A DNA stretch of 64,000 nucleotides from Phascolarctobacterium sp. (GCA_020024105.1 JAHHUH010000008.1:1-64000), one strand, 5' to 3'; shown: positions 15,974-25,384, counted from the stretch's first letter. A program made the numbers and translations. The notes: generated by a model from the sequence alone, not told the origin.

Positions 15974-15994
15974 TATGCGCTTCCGTCCTCTTGG
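15974..15994 (+). repeat. Copy C of the dispersed motif
   Basis: TATGCGCTTCCGTCCTCTT, 17 of the first 19 bases as in copy B, again preceded by a very AT-rich tract. The TTAGG end is missing. Confidence 0.4.
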
Positions 15995-16047
15995 CAGCTG
16001 TTAAAAAATCAGCGATACTCTTTTGGAAGCATTATAGATTTTAATGA

Positions 16048-17106
16048 CTATCTTCTGCTCCTGCTGATTTTTACTAGGTCATAGCCACGGCATTTGCAAA
16101 AGTCCATGGTTTCGCCTGTAAAAATTAAGGGCACCTTCCGTAGCTCCTCTACCCTGAGACAGCCAAGGATTGCCAGGTGTGTACGTAGGCCACTTTCCAG
16201 CTTGTCAAAATAAGCTTCGGCAGCACTGGCCGACTGCTGTAATAATTTGAGCACGTTTCCGCTCATGCCTACCAGGTCCGCGCCTAGGGCAAAGGCTTTT
16301 GCAGCCTCGCCTGCTGTGCGGATACCGCCGGAGGCAATGAGGGTCGTCTGTTGCGGACAGCATAAGGTTCCCTCTAGCAGGCTCCAGGCAGTGGGATTGC
16401 CCCAACCTAAAAAGTCCTCGCTTAAGCTTTCCTGGGCACGGCCGGCTTCAATGGCCGGGAAATTGGTTCCCCCTGCTCCTGCGCAATCTAATATGGTCAG
16501 GCCCTCCCTGGTCAAGAGCTCATATTCGGCAGCGGCAATGCCACAGCCGGTTTCCTTAATAATCAGGGGTACAGTTAGTTTTTGCCGAATCCTTAGGATA
16601 TTTGCTAGTAGACCGGCATAGTTCTTATCACCCTCGGTCATAAAAATTTCCTGCGCAGCATTTAAGTGGATTTCTAAAGCATCGGCAGTCAGCATGTCCA
16701 CGGCAGCCTGGGCCTCCTGGGGTGTAGCTAGGGCGCTGGTATTGGCAATAACGACACCGTCAGGGTTGTACTTACGGACAACCTCATAGCTTGCCAGACC
16801 TTGGCCATTTTTGACGGTACCATACTGTGAGCCCACGGCCATGGCAATTCCCAGCTGGGCTGCTAATTGGGAAATCATGGTGTTGATGAGTGTAACCGCA
16901 TCCGTTCCTCCAGTAATAGCATCTATTAAAAAAGGCAAACGTAACTGTTTGCCTAAAAAATCAATAGATAAATTAATGTCTGCCGGATTAATTTCCGGCA
17001 GACATTTATGTAAGAAACGTATATCATTAAAATGCGTGCTACAGGGTCCATCACCTAGCTCGAGGGCATATTTAATATGTTCCAGCTTTCTTTGAGCACG
17101 TGTCAT
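16048..17106 (-). CDS. fni: Type 2 isopentenyl-diphosphate delta-isomerase
   Basis: FMN- and NADPH-dependent enzyme that interconverts isopentenyl and dimethylallyl diphosphate. The 352-residue TIM barrel shows LPFLIDAITGGT, AVGSQYGTV, IHLNAAQE with substrate-binding residues, VPLIIKETGCGI, and the flavin-phosphate GGIRTAGEAAKAFALGADL near the C-terminus. It lies 30 bases downstream of ispH-rpsA, whose IspH part makes both substrates, so the operon joins the last steps of the MEP pathway. Confidence 0.94.
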   Translation of the reverse strand: MTRAQRKLEHIKYALELGDGPCSTHFNDIRFLHKCLPEINPADINLSIDFLGKQLRLPFLIDAITGGTDAVTLINTMISQLAAQLGIAMAVGSQYGTVKNGQGLASYEVVRKYNPDGVVIANTSALATPQEAQAAVDMLTADALEIHLNAAQEIFMTEGDKNYAGLLANILRIRQKLTVPLIIKETGCGIAAAEYELLTREGLTILDCAGAGGTNFPAIEAGRAQESLSEDFLGWGNPTAWSLLEGTLCCPQQTTLIASGGIRTAGEAAKAFALGADLVGMSGNVLKLLQQSASAAEAYFDKLESGLRTHLAILGCLRVEELRKVPLIFTGETMDFCKCRGYDLVKISRSRR

Positions 17107-17136
17107 GATTAGTCTCCTGTGAATCTGAATATCAAA

Positions 17137-19182
17137 TTAACGGTTGAATTGATCGGAAAGGTCTTGAGTCAAGCCTTCGTTGTTGTCAAGGTAGGAGCTG
17201 TATTCTGCTTCTTCAGCTGCATGTTTAGCTCTTACGATGCTCAGGCTGATTTTCTTAGCTTCCAAATCAATTTTCAGGATTTCAGCTTTAACAACTTGAC
17301 CAACTTCCAATACGTCTTCTACTTTTTCAACGCGTTCTTCAGCGATTTCGGAAATGTGGATCAGGCCTTCAATGCGGTCGGTGATTTTAGCAATAGCACC
17401 AAAGCTCAGGATACGAACGATTTGGCATTCTACGATTTCGCCAACATGGAGTTGTTTAGCTTTTGCAGTCCAGGGATCTTCTTGGGTAGCTTTGATGCTC
17501 AATGCTACACGACGAGCTTCACGGTCGATGTTTTTAATGTAAACTTCGATTTCGTCGCCAACTTGTGCAACATCTTCAGCCTTTGCATTACGGTTCCAGG
17601 ACAATTCAGTGTTGTGAACCAGGCCAACCAAGCCTTTTTTGATTTCAACAAAGAGACCAAATTCAACGATTTTGGTTACTTTACCAGTAACGATGATGCC
17701 TTCTTCGATGGAATTGAAAGCTTCTTCTTCAGCAGCAGCGCGAGCTTCACGAGCAGCTTGGATACGAGCTGCTCGAGCAGCGAAGTATTCTTCTCTCTTA
17801 GCTCTCAGGAGGTCGCGACGGGAAACAACGATGCGTTTCTTTTCCAGGTCAACTTCGATGATTTCAGCTTCGAGTTCTTTGCCGATGTACGGAGTGAAGT
17901 CTTCAACGCGTTTCAATTCAACATGGGAAGCGGGCATGAAGCCTTCAACGCCTTCAACAGCAACAGCCAGGCCAACGATGTTTTTGGTTCTGTTTTTGAT
18001 GATGCGCAATACTTTTACGGTAGCGGGGCGTTTTTCGCCTTCAGCTAATTCAGCAACGGTTTTCCAAGCAGCGTCACGTTCAGCTTTGATTTTGGACATT
18101 TGGATGAAGTCGCTTTTGCCGCTAGCTGCAACAACTTTAACTTCAACAACATCGCCCGGTTTAATGGTGTTTTTCAATTCTTCAGCATCAGCGCCTTGTT
18201 CCCATTCATGGTAGGGTACGAAGCCGTCTTTCTGGTAACCGAAGGATACATAAACGCCGTCTTTATCCAGTTGAATAACAGTTGCTTCTACTACTTTACC
18301 AGTATATATTTCTACCTCCTCTTGTTGTTTTAACAATTCTGCGAAATTTTCATTTTCCATTGCTATAATAGCCTCCTTAATTAAACGGTCAGGAGTTGAT
18401 GCTCCAGCCGTGATTCCAATTGTAGGATAATTACTTAACATTGCCGGTTCCAGCTCATCTGCAGTTTCAATATGGTAGGCTACGGGACAAACCTTGCTTA
18501 CCAAATCGTACAAATGCCTGGTATTGGCACTATTGCGTCCACCAATGACGACGAAGGCGTCAACCTCGGCCGCTAATTTTATCGCTGCCTGCTGACGTTC
18601 AGCCGTGGCTGTGCAGATAGTACGTTCTACCCTGTACTCTCCAGGTCTTTCTTTTTGAAGAGCTGCGAGAATTTCTTCAAATTTCTGCAGTTCAAAGGTG
18701 GTCTGGATGATTACCGCATACTTATCTTTTCTCGGAATATCAGTAATATCTTCTATATATTCGACGCATATGGCAGTTTTTCCTGCCCATTTTAAAATAC
18801 TTTTTATTTCTGGGTGATTTTTTTCACCTACGATAATGGGTAAATATCCATCTCGCGTTGCCTTGGCTGCTTTTTGCTGTGCAGCACGGACAAAGGGACA
18901 GGTTGCGTCAATGACGGGCAGCCCCTTGGCCTTAGCCTCCGCATATACTTCGGGGCCGACACCATGGGAGCGGATGATTACTGTTTCAGCTGCGTCAAAC
19001 TGCTCCAGTGTGTCCTTGCAGGCAATGCCCTGCTCGGCCAGCTCCGCACATAGCTGCGGGTTATGGATAAGTGGTCCCAGGGTTGCCCCATGGATTTTCT
19101 TTTTTCCTGCAGTAAAGGCTAAATCTACGGCGCGCTTAACACCGAAGCAGAAGCCACAGGGATCGGCAAGCTTAATTTCCAT
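17137..19182 (-). CDS. ispH: IspH fused to ribosomal protein S1-type domains
   Basis: Residues 1-280 are 4-hydroxy-3-methylbut-2-enyl diphosphate reductase, the last MEP-pathway enzyme. The three [4Fe-4S] cysteines are in DPCGFCFGVKRA, DATCPFVRAAQ and RTICTATAERQ. Residues about 300-650 contain four S1 RNA-binding domains (for example VEATVIQLDKDGVYVSFGY and VTGKVTKIVEFGLFVEI), replacing a free S1 protein. This fusion is known in Negativicutes and some Clostridia. I chose the ATG at 19182, giving MEIKLADPCGFC; an ORF start at 19209 adds nine residues. It overlaps the end of plsC by 11 bases. Confidence 0.95.
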   Translation of the reverse strand: MEIKLADPCGFCFGVKRAVDLAFTAGKKKIHGATLGPLIHNPQLCAELAEQGIACKDTLEQFDAAETVIIRSHGVGPEVYAEAKAKGLPVIDATCPFVRAAQQKAAKATRDGYLPIIVGEKNHPEIKSILKWAGKTAICVEYIEDITDIPRKDKYAVIIQTTFELQKFEEILAALQKERPGEYRVERTICTATAERQQAAIKLAAEVDAFVVIGGRNSANTRHLYDLVSKVCPVAYHIETADELEPAMLSNYPTIGITAGASTPDRLIKEAIIAMENENFAELLKQQEEVEIYTGKVVEATVIQLDKDGVYVSFGYQKDGFVPYHEWEQGADAEELKNTIKPGDVVEVKVVAASGKSDFIQMSKIKAERDAAWKTVAELAEGEKRPATVKVLRIIKNRTKNIVGLAVAVEGVEGFMPASHVELKRVEDFTPYIGKELEAEIIEVDLEKKRIVVSRRDLLRAKREEYFAARAARIQAAREARAAAEEEAFNSIEEGIIVTGKVTKIVEFGLFVEIKKGLVGLVHNTELSWNRNAKAEDVAQVGDEIEVYIKNIDREARRVALSIKATQEDPWTAKAKQLHVGEIVECQIVRILSFGAIAKITDRIEGLIHISEIAEERVEKVEDVLEVGQVVKAEILKIDLEAKKISLSIVRAKHAAEEAEYSSYLDNNEGLTQDLSDQFNR

Positions 19183-19777
19183 GCTTAATACCTGCCTGAA
19201 GCTGGGCAATATGCTGCATCATTTCCTCGGTCATGGAATTTAACAGCTCTTTGTTGATTTCCTGATCCTTGGGGAAATAGATGGGCTTGCCAAAGCAGAC
19301 GTGCACCTTGGGCCACAGCTTACCACAGCGTTTGACATCAGTACCTACTACACAGGAGGGTACGATGGCCGCTCTAGCCTTGCTGGCCATCATCAGGGCA
19401 CCGGGAGCTGCCTTGCCCAGGGCACCGGTTTTACTGCGGGTACCCTCGGGGAAAATTGCCAGGACCTTATTATTTTGTAAAATCTCAATGCCATGCTTAA
19501 TGGCAGTACGGTCCGCACCACCACGCTTTACAGGAAAGGCTCCCAATAATTTGTAAATGGAACCTAGAACAGGTACAAAGAGCTCCTGCTTAGCCATGAA
19601 ATGCACCTTACGAGTGGAGGCTACACCCAATACGGGAGGGTCCAAAAGGCTGATATGGTTGCTGGCAATAACCAGCGGACCTTCCTTGGGGATGTTTTCC
19701 GCACCATGTACTTCCATACGTAGGCAAATGGTAAAGAGAATTCTTAAAATACCCTTGCAAAAATTATAAAAAAACAT
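19172..19777 (-). CDS. plsC: 1-acyl-sn-glycerol-3-phosphate acyltransferase
   Basis: Acylates lysophosphatidic acid to phosphatidic acid at the inner membrane. The 201-residue protein has an N-terminal hydrophobic helix, the catalytic NHISLLDP (HX4D), FPVKRGGADR and FPEGTRSKTG boxes in the standard order. Its start lies inside the end of cmk and its end inside ispH-rpsA, so translation of all three is probably coupled; the cmk-plsC-ispH order recurs in Firmicutes. Confidence 0.93.
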   Translation of the reverse strand: MFFYNFCKGILRILFTICLRMEVHGAENIPKEGPLVIASNHISLLDPPVLGVASTRKVHFMAKQELFVPVLGSIYKLLGAFPVKRGGADRTAIKHGIEILQNNKVLAIFPEGTRSKTGALGKAAPGALMMASKARAAIVPSCVVGTDVKRCGKLWPKVHVCFGKPIYFPKDQEINKELLNSMTEEMMQHIAQLQAGIKHGN

Positions 19778-20441
19778 TTTCCTTCTCCTGTACTAGCTGC
19801 ATCAGATAAGTAGTAACTTCTTCAATGGTCATAGCGGAGGTGTCCAGATAAAGGGCATCCTCAGCCTGGCGCAGGGGGCTGATAGCACGTTCGCTGTCCT
19901 GTTTGTCACGATTGGCGATTTCTTGCTGTAAGACCTCTAACTTAACGTCCTCACCTTTAGCCACCAGCTCCTTGTAGCGTCTAAGGGCTCTTTCCTCCAC
20001 AGAGGCAGTTAAAAAGACTTTGACATCTGCCTGGGGAAAGACTACGGTGCCGATATCACGTCCGTCCATGAGGACGCCGCCTGCCTCTCCCATACGTCTC
20101 TGCTGGGCTACCATGGCTTCGCGGACCGCACCGATGGCTGCCACACGAGAAACATTGGCGGTTACCTCCTGGCTACGGATAGCCGTGGTTACCTCCACCC
20201 CATCTACAAAGACACGATTAACCTTAGCCTCAGGCTTAAACTCGATGAGCATTTTTTCAGCGAGGCCGCTGATGAAGTCTCCATCAAAATCTGCACCGGT
20301 CTGCAAGAATTTCCAGGCAACGCTCCGGTACATGGCACCGGTATCAATGTAAGCGTAGCCCAGCTTTTCAGCTACCAGCTTGGCAATAGTACTTTTACCT
20401 GCTCCCGCAGGGCCATCAATGGCAACAACTAATTTTTTCAT
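19764..20441 (-). CDS. cmk: Cytidylate kinase
   Basis: Phosphorylates CMP and dCMP with ATP. The 225-residue protein starts with the P-loop IDGPAGAGKSTIAK and contains YIDTGAMYRSVAW, the CMP-binding GRDIGTVVFPQADVK and the LID sequence RDKQDSERAISPL. I prefer the ATG at 20441 since the family starts MKKxVVAIDGP; a GTG at 20453 is an in-frame alternative. It overlaps plsC by 14 bases. Confidence 0.95.
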   Translation of the reverse strand: MKKLVVAIDGPAGAGKSTIAKLVAEKLGYAYIDTGAMYRSVAWKFLQTGADFDGDFISGLAEKMLIEFKPEAKVNRVFVDGVEVTTAIRSQEVTANVSRVAAIGAVREAMVAQQRRMGEAGGVLMDGRDIGTVVFPQADVKVFLTASVEERALRRYKELVAKGEDVKLEVLQQEIANRDKQDSERAISPLRQAEDALYLDTSAMTIEEVTTYLMQLVQEKENVFL

Positions 20442-20459
20442 GATTAAAATCACACCTTT

Positions 20460-21698
20460 TTAATAGGATGCTGCTGCAGTGCCTGCAGCATAACCACTGG
20501 AATAGGCAATTTGCAGATTAAAGCCACCTGTGTAGCCGTCCACATCCATTACCTCACCAGCGAAATAAAGACCTTCAATCAGCTTGGAGGCCATGGTCTT
20601 CGGATTAATTTCCTTCACGTCCACCCCACCGGCAGTAACAATAGCCTCTGCAATGGGTCGGGTACCGGTAATAGGAATTATAAAATGCTTAAGGGTATCC
20701 ACCAGGCGCTTTCTTTCCTCACGGGAAATCTGGTTTACATATTTATCCTCATAGAGATAAGCCATGTCGCAAACCACGGGTATCAGGCGCTGCGGGAGCA
20801 GGTCCTTCATGCCATTTACCAGCTGCTTACGGCTATAGGTAGCAAAGTCTCTCTGAATGCGGGCATCCAGCTTTTCTATGGTGAGAGCAGGCTTCAGGTC
20901 CAAGGCTAATTCTACCTCGGTGCCCTTGGCCAGGGCGGCAGAAGCTGTATTGCTCAGGGAAAGGATAATAGGACCGGAAACACCAAAATGGGTAAAGAGC
21001 ATTTCCCCAAATTCCTCGTCCACCTTTTTGCCATCAGCCCAGAGTGTAGCCTGTACATTACGTAGGGACAGGCCCTGCAGGTCATCCACATAGGGATAAT
21101 CGCTGACTAAGGGGACTAAGGAGGGCTTGAGTGGGACTATGCTATGCCCCACCTGCTTGGCAAGCTTGGCACCAGAGCCGTCACTGCCTGTACCAGGATA
21201 GGAAGCACCACCTGTGGCCAGGATAACGGCATCTGCCGCATAAAAGCCGTGAATGGTCTTGACACCGGTAACTTTAGCATCTTGGGTAACTATCTCCAGG
21301 GCCTTGGTATCAGTTAATATTTTACCACCAGCCGTAGTATAAATTTTTACGAGAGTATCCACTACGTCCTTGGCAGAATCACTGACAGGAAAAACACGGT
21401 TGCCTCGTTCCACCTTGGTGGGCAGACCGTTGCTTTCTAATAATTGGATAATATTTTCATTAGTAAATTGGCGCAGGGCACTGTTAAGAAAGCGTCCGTT
21501 ACCAGGAATGTTCTTTAATAATTCCTGAATGTCGCAGGCGTTAGTAATATTGCAGCGACCCTTACCGGTAATCATCATCTTCCTACCGGGCTGGCGCATT
21601 TTCTCTAAAATCTGTACCTCTGCTTCCTGGTAGAGAGCGGCAATACCTGCTAATAGGCCTGCCGGACCACCACCAACGATTACTATTTTCTTTGTCAT
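20460..21698 (-). CDS. HI0933-type FAD-dependent flavoprotein (YhiN family)
   Basis: A 412-residue flavoprotein. An N-terminal Rossmann FAD motif (IVGGGPAGLLAGIAAL) is followed by KMMITGKGRCNITN, typical of the HI0933/YhiN family, ATGGASYPGTGSDGSG and the C-terminal FAD motif GLYFAGEVMDVDGYTGGFNL. Members are often called aminoacetone oxidases, but the physiological role is uncertain. It overlaps rluB by 4 bases in the long minus-strand operon. Confidence 0.88.
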   Translation of the reverse strand: MTKKIVIVGGGPAGLLAGIAALYQEAEVQILEKMRQPGRKMMITGKGRCNITNACDIQELLKNIPGNGRFLNSALRQFTNENIIQLLESNGLPTKVERGNRVFPVSDSAKDVVDTLVKIYTTAGGKILTDTKALEIVTQDAKVTGVKTIHGFYAADAVILATGGASYPGTGSDGSGAKLAKQVGHSIVPLKPSLVPLVSDYPYVDDLQGLSLRNVQATLWADGKKVDEEFGEMLFTHFGVSGPIILSLSNTASAALAKGTEVELALDLKPALTIEKLDARIQRDFATYSRKQLVNGMKDLLPQRLIPVVCDMAYLYEDKYVNQISREERKRLVDTLKHFIIPITGTRPIAEAIVTAGGVDVKEINPKTMASKLIEGLYFAGEVMDVDGYTGGFNLQIAYSSGYAAGTAAASY

Positions 21699-22423
21699 AT
21701 AATTTTAGCCGCCTTTTTCAATTCACGCAGCTCACCCTCGGTCAAAGGACGGCATTTGCCACGGGACAGGCCATTAAGGGTTAAGCTGCCCATTTTTATT
21801 CTCTTCAAGTCACGTACGGGGAAGCCGATGAAATCACACATCCGGCGTACCTGACGGTTGCGCCCCTCGTGGATGGTAATATCAAAAAGGGTACAGTTCC
21901 TTTCGTGGTCATAGGAGCGCAGGTTGACTGTAGCCGGTGCCGTCATGCCGTCCTCCAGCTTAACGCCGATACGCAGCAGGTCCAGCTTTTCCTGGGGAAC
22001 GATGCCCGGTACCTTGACCAGATAGGTCTTGTTGACCTCGTGGCTGGGATGCATTAGCTTCTGGGCCAGCTCACCGTCATTGGTCAGTAGCAGTAGGCCC
22101 TCCGTATTGTAATCCAGACGTCCGACGGGAAAGACCCTTTCCGGCAGCTCCTGAACGTAATCTGCTACAGTACGACGGTTTTGGGGGTCGGACATGGTAG
22201 TAACTACGCCACGGGGCTTGTAAAACAGCAGGTACACCTTAGCCTCGGCCTTGATGGGATTGCCATCCACCGTAATGCGGCAGCTGGATGCCTCAAATTT
22301 GGAGCCTAATTCCTTTACTACCTTGCCGTTTACCTTTACCCTACCGGCGGTTATGATTTTTTCTGCTTCGCGACGGGAGGCGATACCTGCCGCTGCTAAT
22401 ATTTTTTGTAAACGTTCTTCCAT
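21695..22423 (-). CDS. rluB: 23S rRNA pseudouridine synthase, RluB family
   Basis: Converts a specific uridine of 23S rRNA (position 2605 in E. coli numbering) to pseudouridine. The 242-residue protein has an S4 RNA-binding domain (residues 1-60, LQKILAAAGIASRREAEKII) and the RsuA-family catalytic motif VGRLDYNTEGLLLLTNDG with the catalytic Asp, then HEGRNRQVRRMC. The pair scpB-rluB is a standard Firmicute arrangement. Confidence 0.93.
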   Translation of the reverse strand: MEERLQKILAAAGIASRREAEKIITAGRVKVNGKVVKELGSKFEASSCRITVDGNPIKAEAKVYLLFYKPRGVVTTMSDPQNRRTVADYVQELPERVFPVGRLDYNTEGLLLLTNDGELAQKLMHPSHEVNKTYLVKVPGIVPQEKLDLLRIGVKLEDGMTAPATVNLRSYDHERNCTLFDITIHEGRNRQVRRMCDFIGFPVRDLKRIKMGSLTLNGLSRGKCRPLTEGELRELKKAAKII

Positions 22424-22424
22424 T

Positions 22425-22982
22425 TTATCCCTCTATCCGCTGTTCATCCGACAGCTCGTCTTCTTCCTCTAAGGCTGATTCCTGTATTTGGGGCAAATCC
22501 TCCAAGGAAGGCAGGCCAAAGGTTTCTAAAAATTGTTCCGTAGTGCCGTATAGGATGGGGTTACCCAGGGCCTTTTTACGACCTACCTCATTGATTAAAT
22601 CTAAGTCTAAGAGCGTATTAACTACCTTTTCCGCCTTAACGCCACGGATGGCTTCAATTTCGGCTCTGGTGACCGGCTGTTTAAAGGCCACGATAGCCAG
22701 GGTTTCCAGGGCGGCATTCGTTAATTTAATCTCCTTGCTCTGCTCCAGCTGGGTCAATAGCTCATAATGCTCCGGCTTGGTAACTAATTGGAAGCCACCG
22801 GCGACCTCGCGAATCATCAAGCCACGGTCCTCAGCCTGGTAACGCTGCTGCAGCGTACTTACCAGCTCCCAGACCTGGGGCTTTTCCATAGTCATCAGCT
22901 CGGCAATCTCACCTATACCCAAGGGCTTGCCTGCAGCAAAAAGCAGGGCCTCCAGGGCACTTAATCTTTTTTCCTGCTCCAT
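22425..22982 (-). CDS. scpB: Segregation and condensation protein B
   Basis: Subunit of the SMC-ScpA-ScpB condensin that compacts and segregates the chromosome. At 185 residues with two winged-helix domains (for example TNAALETLAIVAFKQPVTRAEIEAIRG) it matches the family, plus a short acidic C-terminal tail rich in Glu and Asp. Its start codon overlaps the scpA stop by one base. Confidence 0.94.
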   Translation of the reverse strand: MEQEKRLSALEALLFAAGKPLGIGEIAELMTMEKPQVWELVSTLQQRYQAEDRGLMIREVAGGFQLVTKPEHYELLTQLEQSKEIKLTNAALETLAIVAFKQPVTRAEIEAIRGVKAEKVVNTLLDLDLINEVGRKKALGNPILYGTTEQFLETFGLPSLEDLPQIQESALEEEDELSDEQRIEG

Positions 22983-23692
22983 TACATATCTCCCTCATTT
23001 GCAAAAATATAAATTGGTGTAAAGGGTGCCGCCTGATTAACCGTAATACGGCCATCCTTTAACAGCTCCAGTATAGCCAGAAAAGCGGCTATCTTTTCGC
23101 CCTTGGCCTCTACGGTGAGCAGCTCCTGGAAGATAATACCCTGGGGCTTTAGCTGGAGCAGCTCCAAAATTTCCGCCATTTTTTCCTGAACACTAAAGGC
23201 CTGGGGCGTAATAAAGGCTTCCTGCATCCCTTCCTTGGTAGTGATGTTAGCCAGAGCCTTAAGCAGAACGCTAAAATCATATTTGGCCAGGGAGGTTCTC
23301 ATGCTATGGGCAAAATAAGGCTCCCTGGTAAAGACCTGGGCGTTAGCCTCCTTCATCTCTGTCAGAACAGTGGCACAGGCTTTAATCCTACGGTATTCCA
23401 AGAGCATTTCCACCAGCATCTGACGGGGGTCTCCCTCCTCGTCCTCCTCCACAGCTGTCTGCTTGGGCAGCAGCATGCGGGACTTAATCTGCAGGAGAGT
23501 AGCAGCCATGACGATGAATTCGCTGGCTATCTCCATGTCAAACTCGCTCATAGCCCTTAGATAGGCCATGTACTGCTCCGTGATGGAAACAATGGGAATA
23601 TCATAAATATCAATTTTATCTTTGTCAATGAAGCTTAAAAGCAGGTCCAGAGGACCCTCAAAAGCATTCAGCTTTAGAGATAAATTACTCAT
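22982..23692 (-). CDS. scpA: Segregation and condensation protein A
   Basis: Kleisin of the SMC complex, bridging the SMC heads. The N-terminal FEGPLDLLLSFIDKDKIDIY and SITEQYMAYL, then EFIVMAATLLQIKSRMLLP, are the family signatures; the C-terminus forms a winged helix. At 236 residues it is full length. It begins 6 bases after trpS in the same operon. Confidence 0.95.
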   Translation of the reverse strand: MSNLSLKLNAFEGPLDLLLSFIDKDKIDIYDIPIVSITEQYMAYLRAMSEFDMEIASEFIVMAATLLQIKSRMLLPKQTAVEEDEEGDPRQMLVEMLLEYRRIKACATVLTEMKEANAQVFTREPYFAHSMRTSLAKYDFSVLLKALANITTKEGMQEAFITPQAFSVQEKMAEILELLQLKPQGIIFQELLTVEAKGEKIAAFLAILELLKDGRITVNQAAPFTPIYIFANEGDM

Positions 23693-23698
23693 AGGAAA

Positions 23699-24691
23699 TT
23701 ATAAAACATTCATTGCAGCTTTAATTTCTGCCATATTCTTCTCTGCTTCTACGCGTGCTCTCTGCTCGCCGTATTCCAGAACTTCTTTAATATAGCCGGG
23801 CTTCTGTTCCAGCTCCTTACGTTTAGCGTGGATGCCGGCTAACATGCTGTTCATCTTTTCAGCTAAGCATTTTTTACATTGGACACAGCCGATTTCGCCT
23901 GCGCGGCATTTAGCTTCAATGTCTGCTACCTCCTCGGTATTGAAAACCTTCTGGAACTGGTAAACGATGCAGACATTGGGATCGCCGGGGTCGGTTTTCT
24001 TAATACGCTTCGGGTCAGTGGTCATCATGCGGATTTGGGCGGAAACCTCTTCCGGAGGAGCGCCGAAGGGAATGGTGTTGCCGTAGGATTTGGACATCTT
24101 ACGACCATCGATACCGGGCAGAACCTTTGCTTTGGAGAAAACTGCCTGGGGTTCCGGGAAGACTTCCTTATGGTACATATTGTTAAAACGACGGACAATT
24201 TCACGAGTCAGCTCCAGATGGGCGGATTGGTCCTCACCTACGGGTACGCAGGTGGCCTTGTAGAGCATGATATCTGCTGCCATCAGGACAGGATAGCCCA
24301 GGAAGCCATAGGTGTGCAGATCCTTGCCGCTGCCGTCTAAATCACGAATTTTATCCTTGTAGGTCGGTACGCGCTCCAACCAGCCCAGGGGAGTACTCAT
24401 GCCCAGCAGTAAAGCTAATTCGGCATGCTCCTTGACATGGGATTGGACGAAAATAACATTTTTTTCCGGATCAAGGCCTGCGCTTAACCAATCTATAGCC
24501 ATTTCCATAATATTAGTCTGTAATTTGGAAGTGTTTGCATAAGAAGAAGTTAATGCATGCAAATCGACAATGGAAAAGAAGCATTCGTACTCGTGCTGTA
24601 AGCGTATCCAATTTTCCAAGGCTCCCATATAGTTGCCCAAGTGAAAGCGACCAGATGGTTGCATACCGCTAAAAATTCTACCTTTGTTCAT
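23699..24691 (-). CDS. trpS: Tryptophanyl-tRNA synthetase
   Basis: Class I synthetase charging tRNA-Trp, 330 residues. The HIGH-type motif appears as SGRFHLGNYMGAL and the KMSKS loop as DGRKMSKSYGNTI. The tryptophan site (DLHALTS, AADIMLYKA) is intact. There is no T-box leader: only 36 bases separate it from the upstream M50 protease gene. Confidence 0.96.
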   Translation of the reverse strand: MNKGRIFSGMQPSGRFHLGNYMGALENWIRLQHEYECFFSIVDLHALTSSYANTSKLQTNIMEMAIDWLSAGLDPEKNVIFVQSHVKEHAELALLLGMSTPLGWLERVPTYKDKIRDLDGSGKDLHTYGFLGYPVLMAADIMLYKATCVPVGEDQSAHLELTREIVRRFNNMYHKEVFPEPQAVFSKAKVLPGIDGRKMSKSYGNTIPFGAPPEEVSAQIRMMTTDPKRIKKTDPGDPNVCIVYQFQKVFNTEEVADIEAKCRAGEIGCVQCKKCLAEKMNSMLAGIHAKRKELEQKPGYIKEVLEYGEQRARVEAEKNMAEIKAAMNVL

Positions 24692-24727
24692 TCATAAAAC
24701 CCCTTTACTTAATAAAAATTATATCTT

Positions 24728-25348
24728 CTAGAAGAAAATCCCCAAAATGGCAGATACCAATGTCATATACATTTGTGCCAGAGGATTAATAATCATACCA
24801 ATGATGCCGGTGAATACCAGGGCGATCAGGATGTAAAAACCGTATTGACCAACAAAATTCTCAAATTGATAAGCCTGCTTAGGCGGTAAAAGCTCAGCCA
24901 GGAGCTTGGAACCATCCAAGGGCGGAATGGGAATTAAGTTAAAGAAAGCAAACCATACATTGTAGAGCTGCATCCACAGCAAAAATTTAGTAACACCTAC
25001 ACTGAGTAGGCCGAATTTGGCTAAAAGCACGGAAGTAAGTGCAGCCAGGAAGCAAAGGAACAGGTTAGCGGCAGGACCTGCCAGGGAAACCTTAATCATA
25101 CCTTCACGACGGTTACGGAAATTATTCGGGTTAATGGCTACGGGCTTAGCCCAACCAAAGCCGCAGATAACCAGCAGGATGGCACCTAGGATATCCAGGT
25201 GGGCAAACGGGTTAAAGGTCAACCGGCCTAAATAACGAGGAGTAGGATCGCCCATGTTTTCTGCACATTGGGCATGAGCATATTCATGTATGGAAATGGC
25301 GAATAGTAGTGCGGGAACGCGGTAAATCATCGTACTAAAATCTAGCAT
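24728..25348 (-). CDS. Site-2 protease (M50) family membrane protein
   Basis: An intramembrane zinc metalloprotease of the small, PDZ-less M50B group, 206 residues. HEYAH (two zinc ligands and the catalytic Glu) lies in the first membrane helix near residue 25, and NLIPIPPLDG supplies the third ligand. Four or more hydrophobic helices are visible. The ATG at 25348 has TTGGAGG upstream. It heads the trpS-scpAB-cmk operon. Substrates are unknown. Confidence 0.88.
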   Translation of the reverse strand: MLDFSTMIYRVPALLFAISIHEYAHAQCAENMGDPTPRYLGRLTFNPFAHLDILGAILLVICGFGWAKPVAINPNNFRNRREGMIKVSLAGPAANLFLCFLAALTSVLLAKFGLLSVGVTKFLLWMQLYNVWFAFFNLIPIPPLDGSKLLAELLPPKQAYQFENFVGQYGFYILIALVFTGIIGMIINPLAQMYMTLVSAILGIFF

Positions 25349-25375
25349 AAATACCTCCAAATCTTCAATAGTACA

Positions 25376-25384
25376 ATTATATCA
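25376..25384 (-). promoter_or_regulatory. Extended -10 promoter of the M50-trpS-scp-cmk-ispH operon
   Basis: TGA followed by TATAAT on the minus strand, 28 bases before the M50 start. The -35 is weak. No terminator is visible between here and fni at 16048. Confidence 0.5.

Noticed and set aside
17119..18048. 309-codon plus-strand frame opposite ispH-rpsA
   Set aside because: It is the antisense of the repetitive S1 domains, rich in Phe, Asn and Ser, with no domain and no separate promoter.
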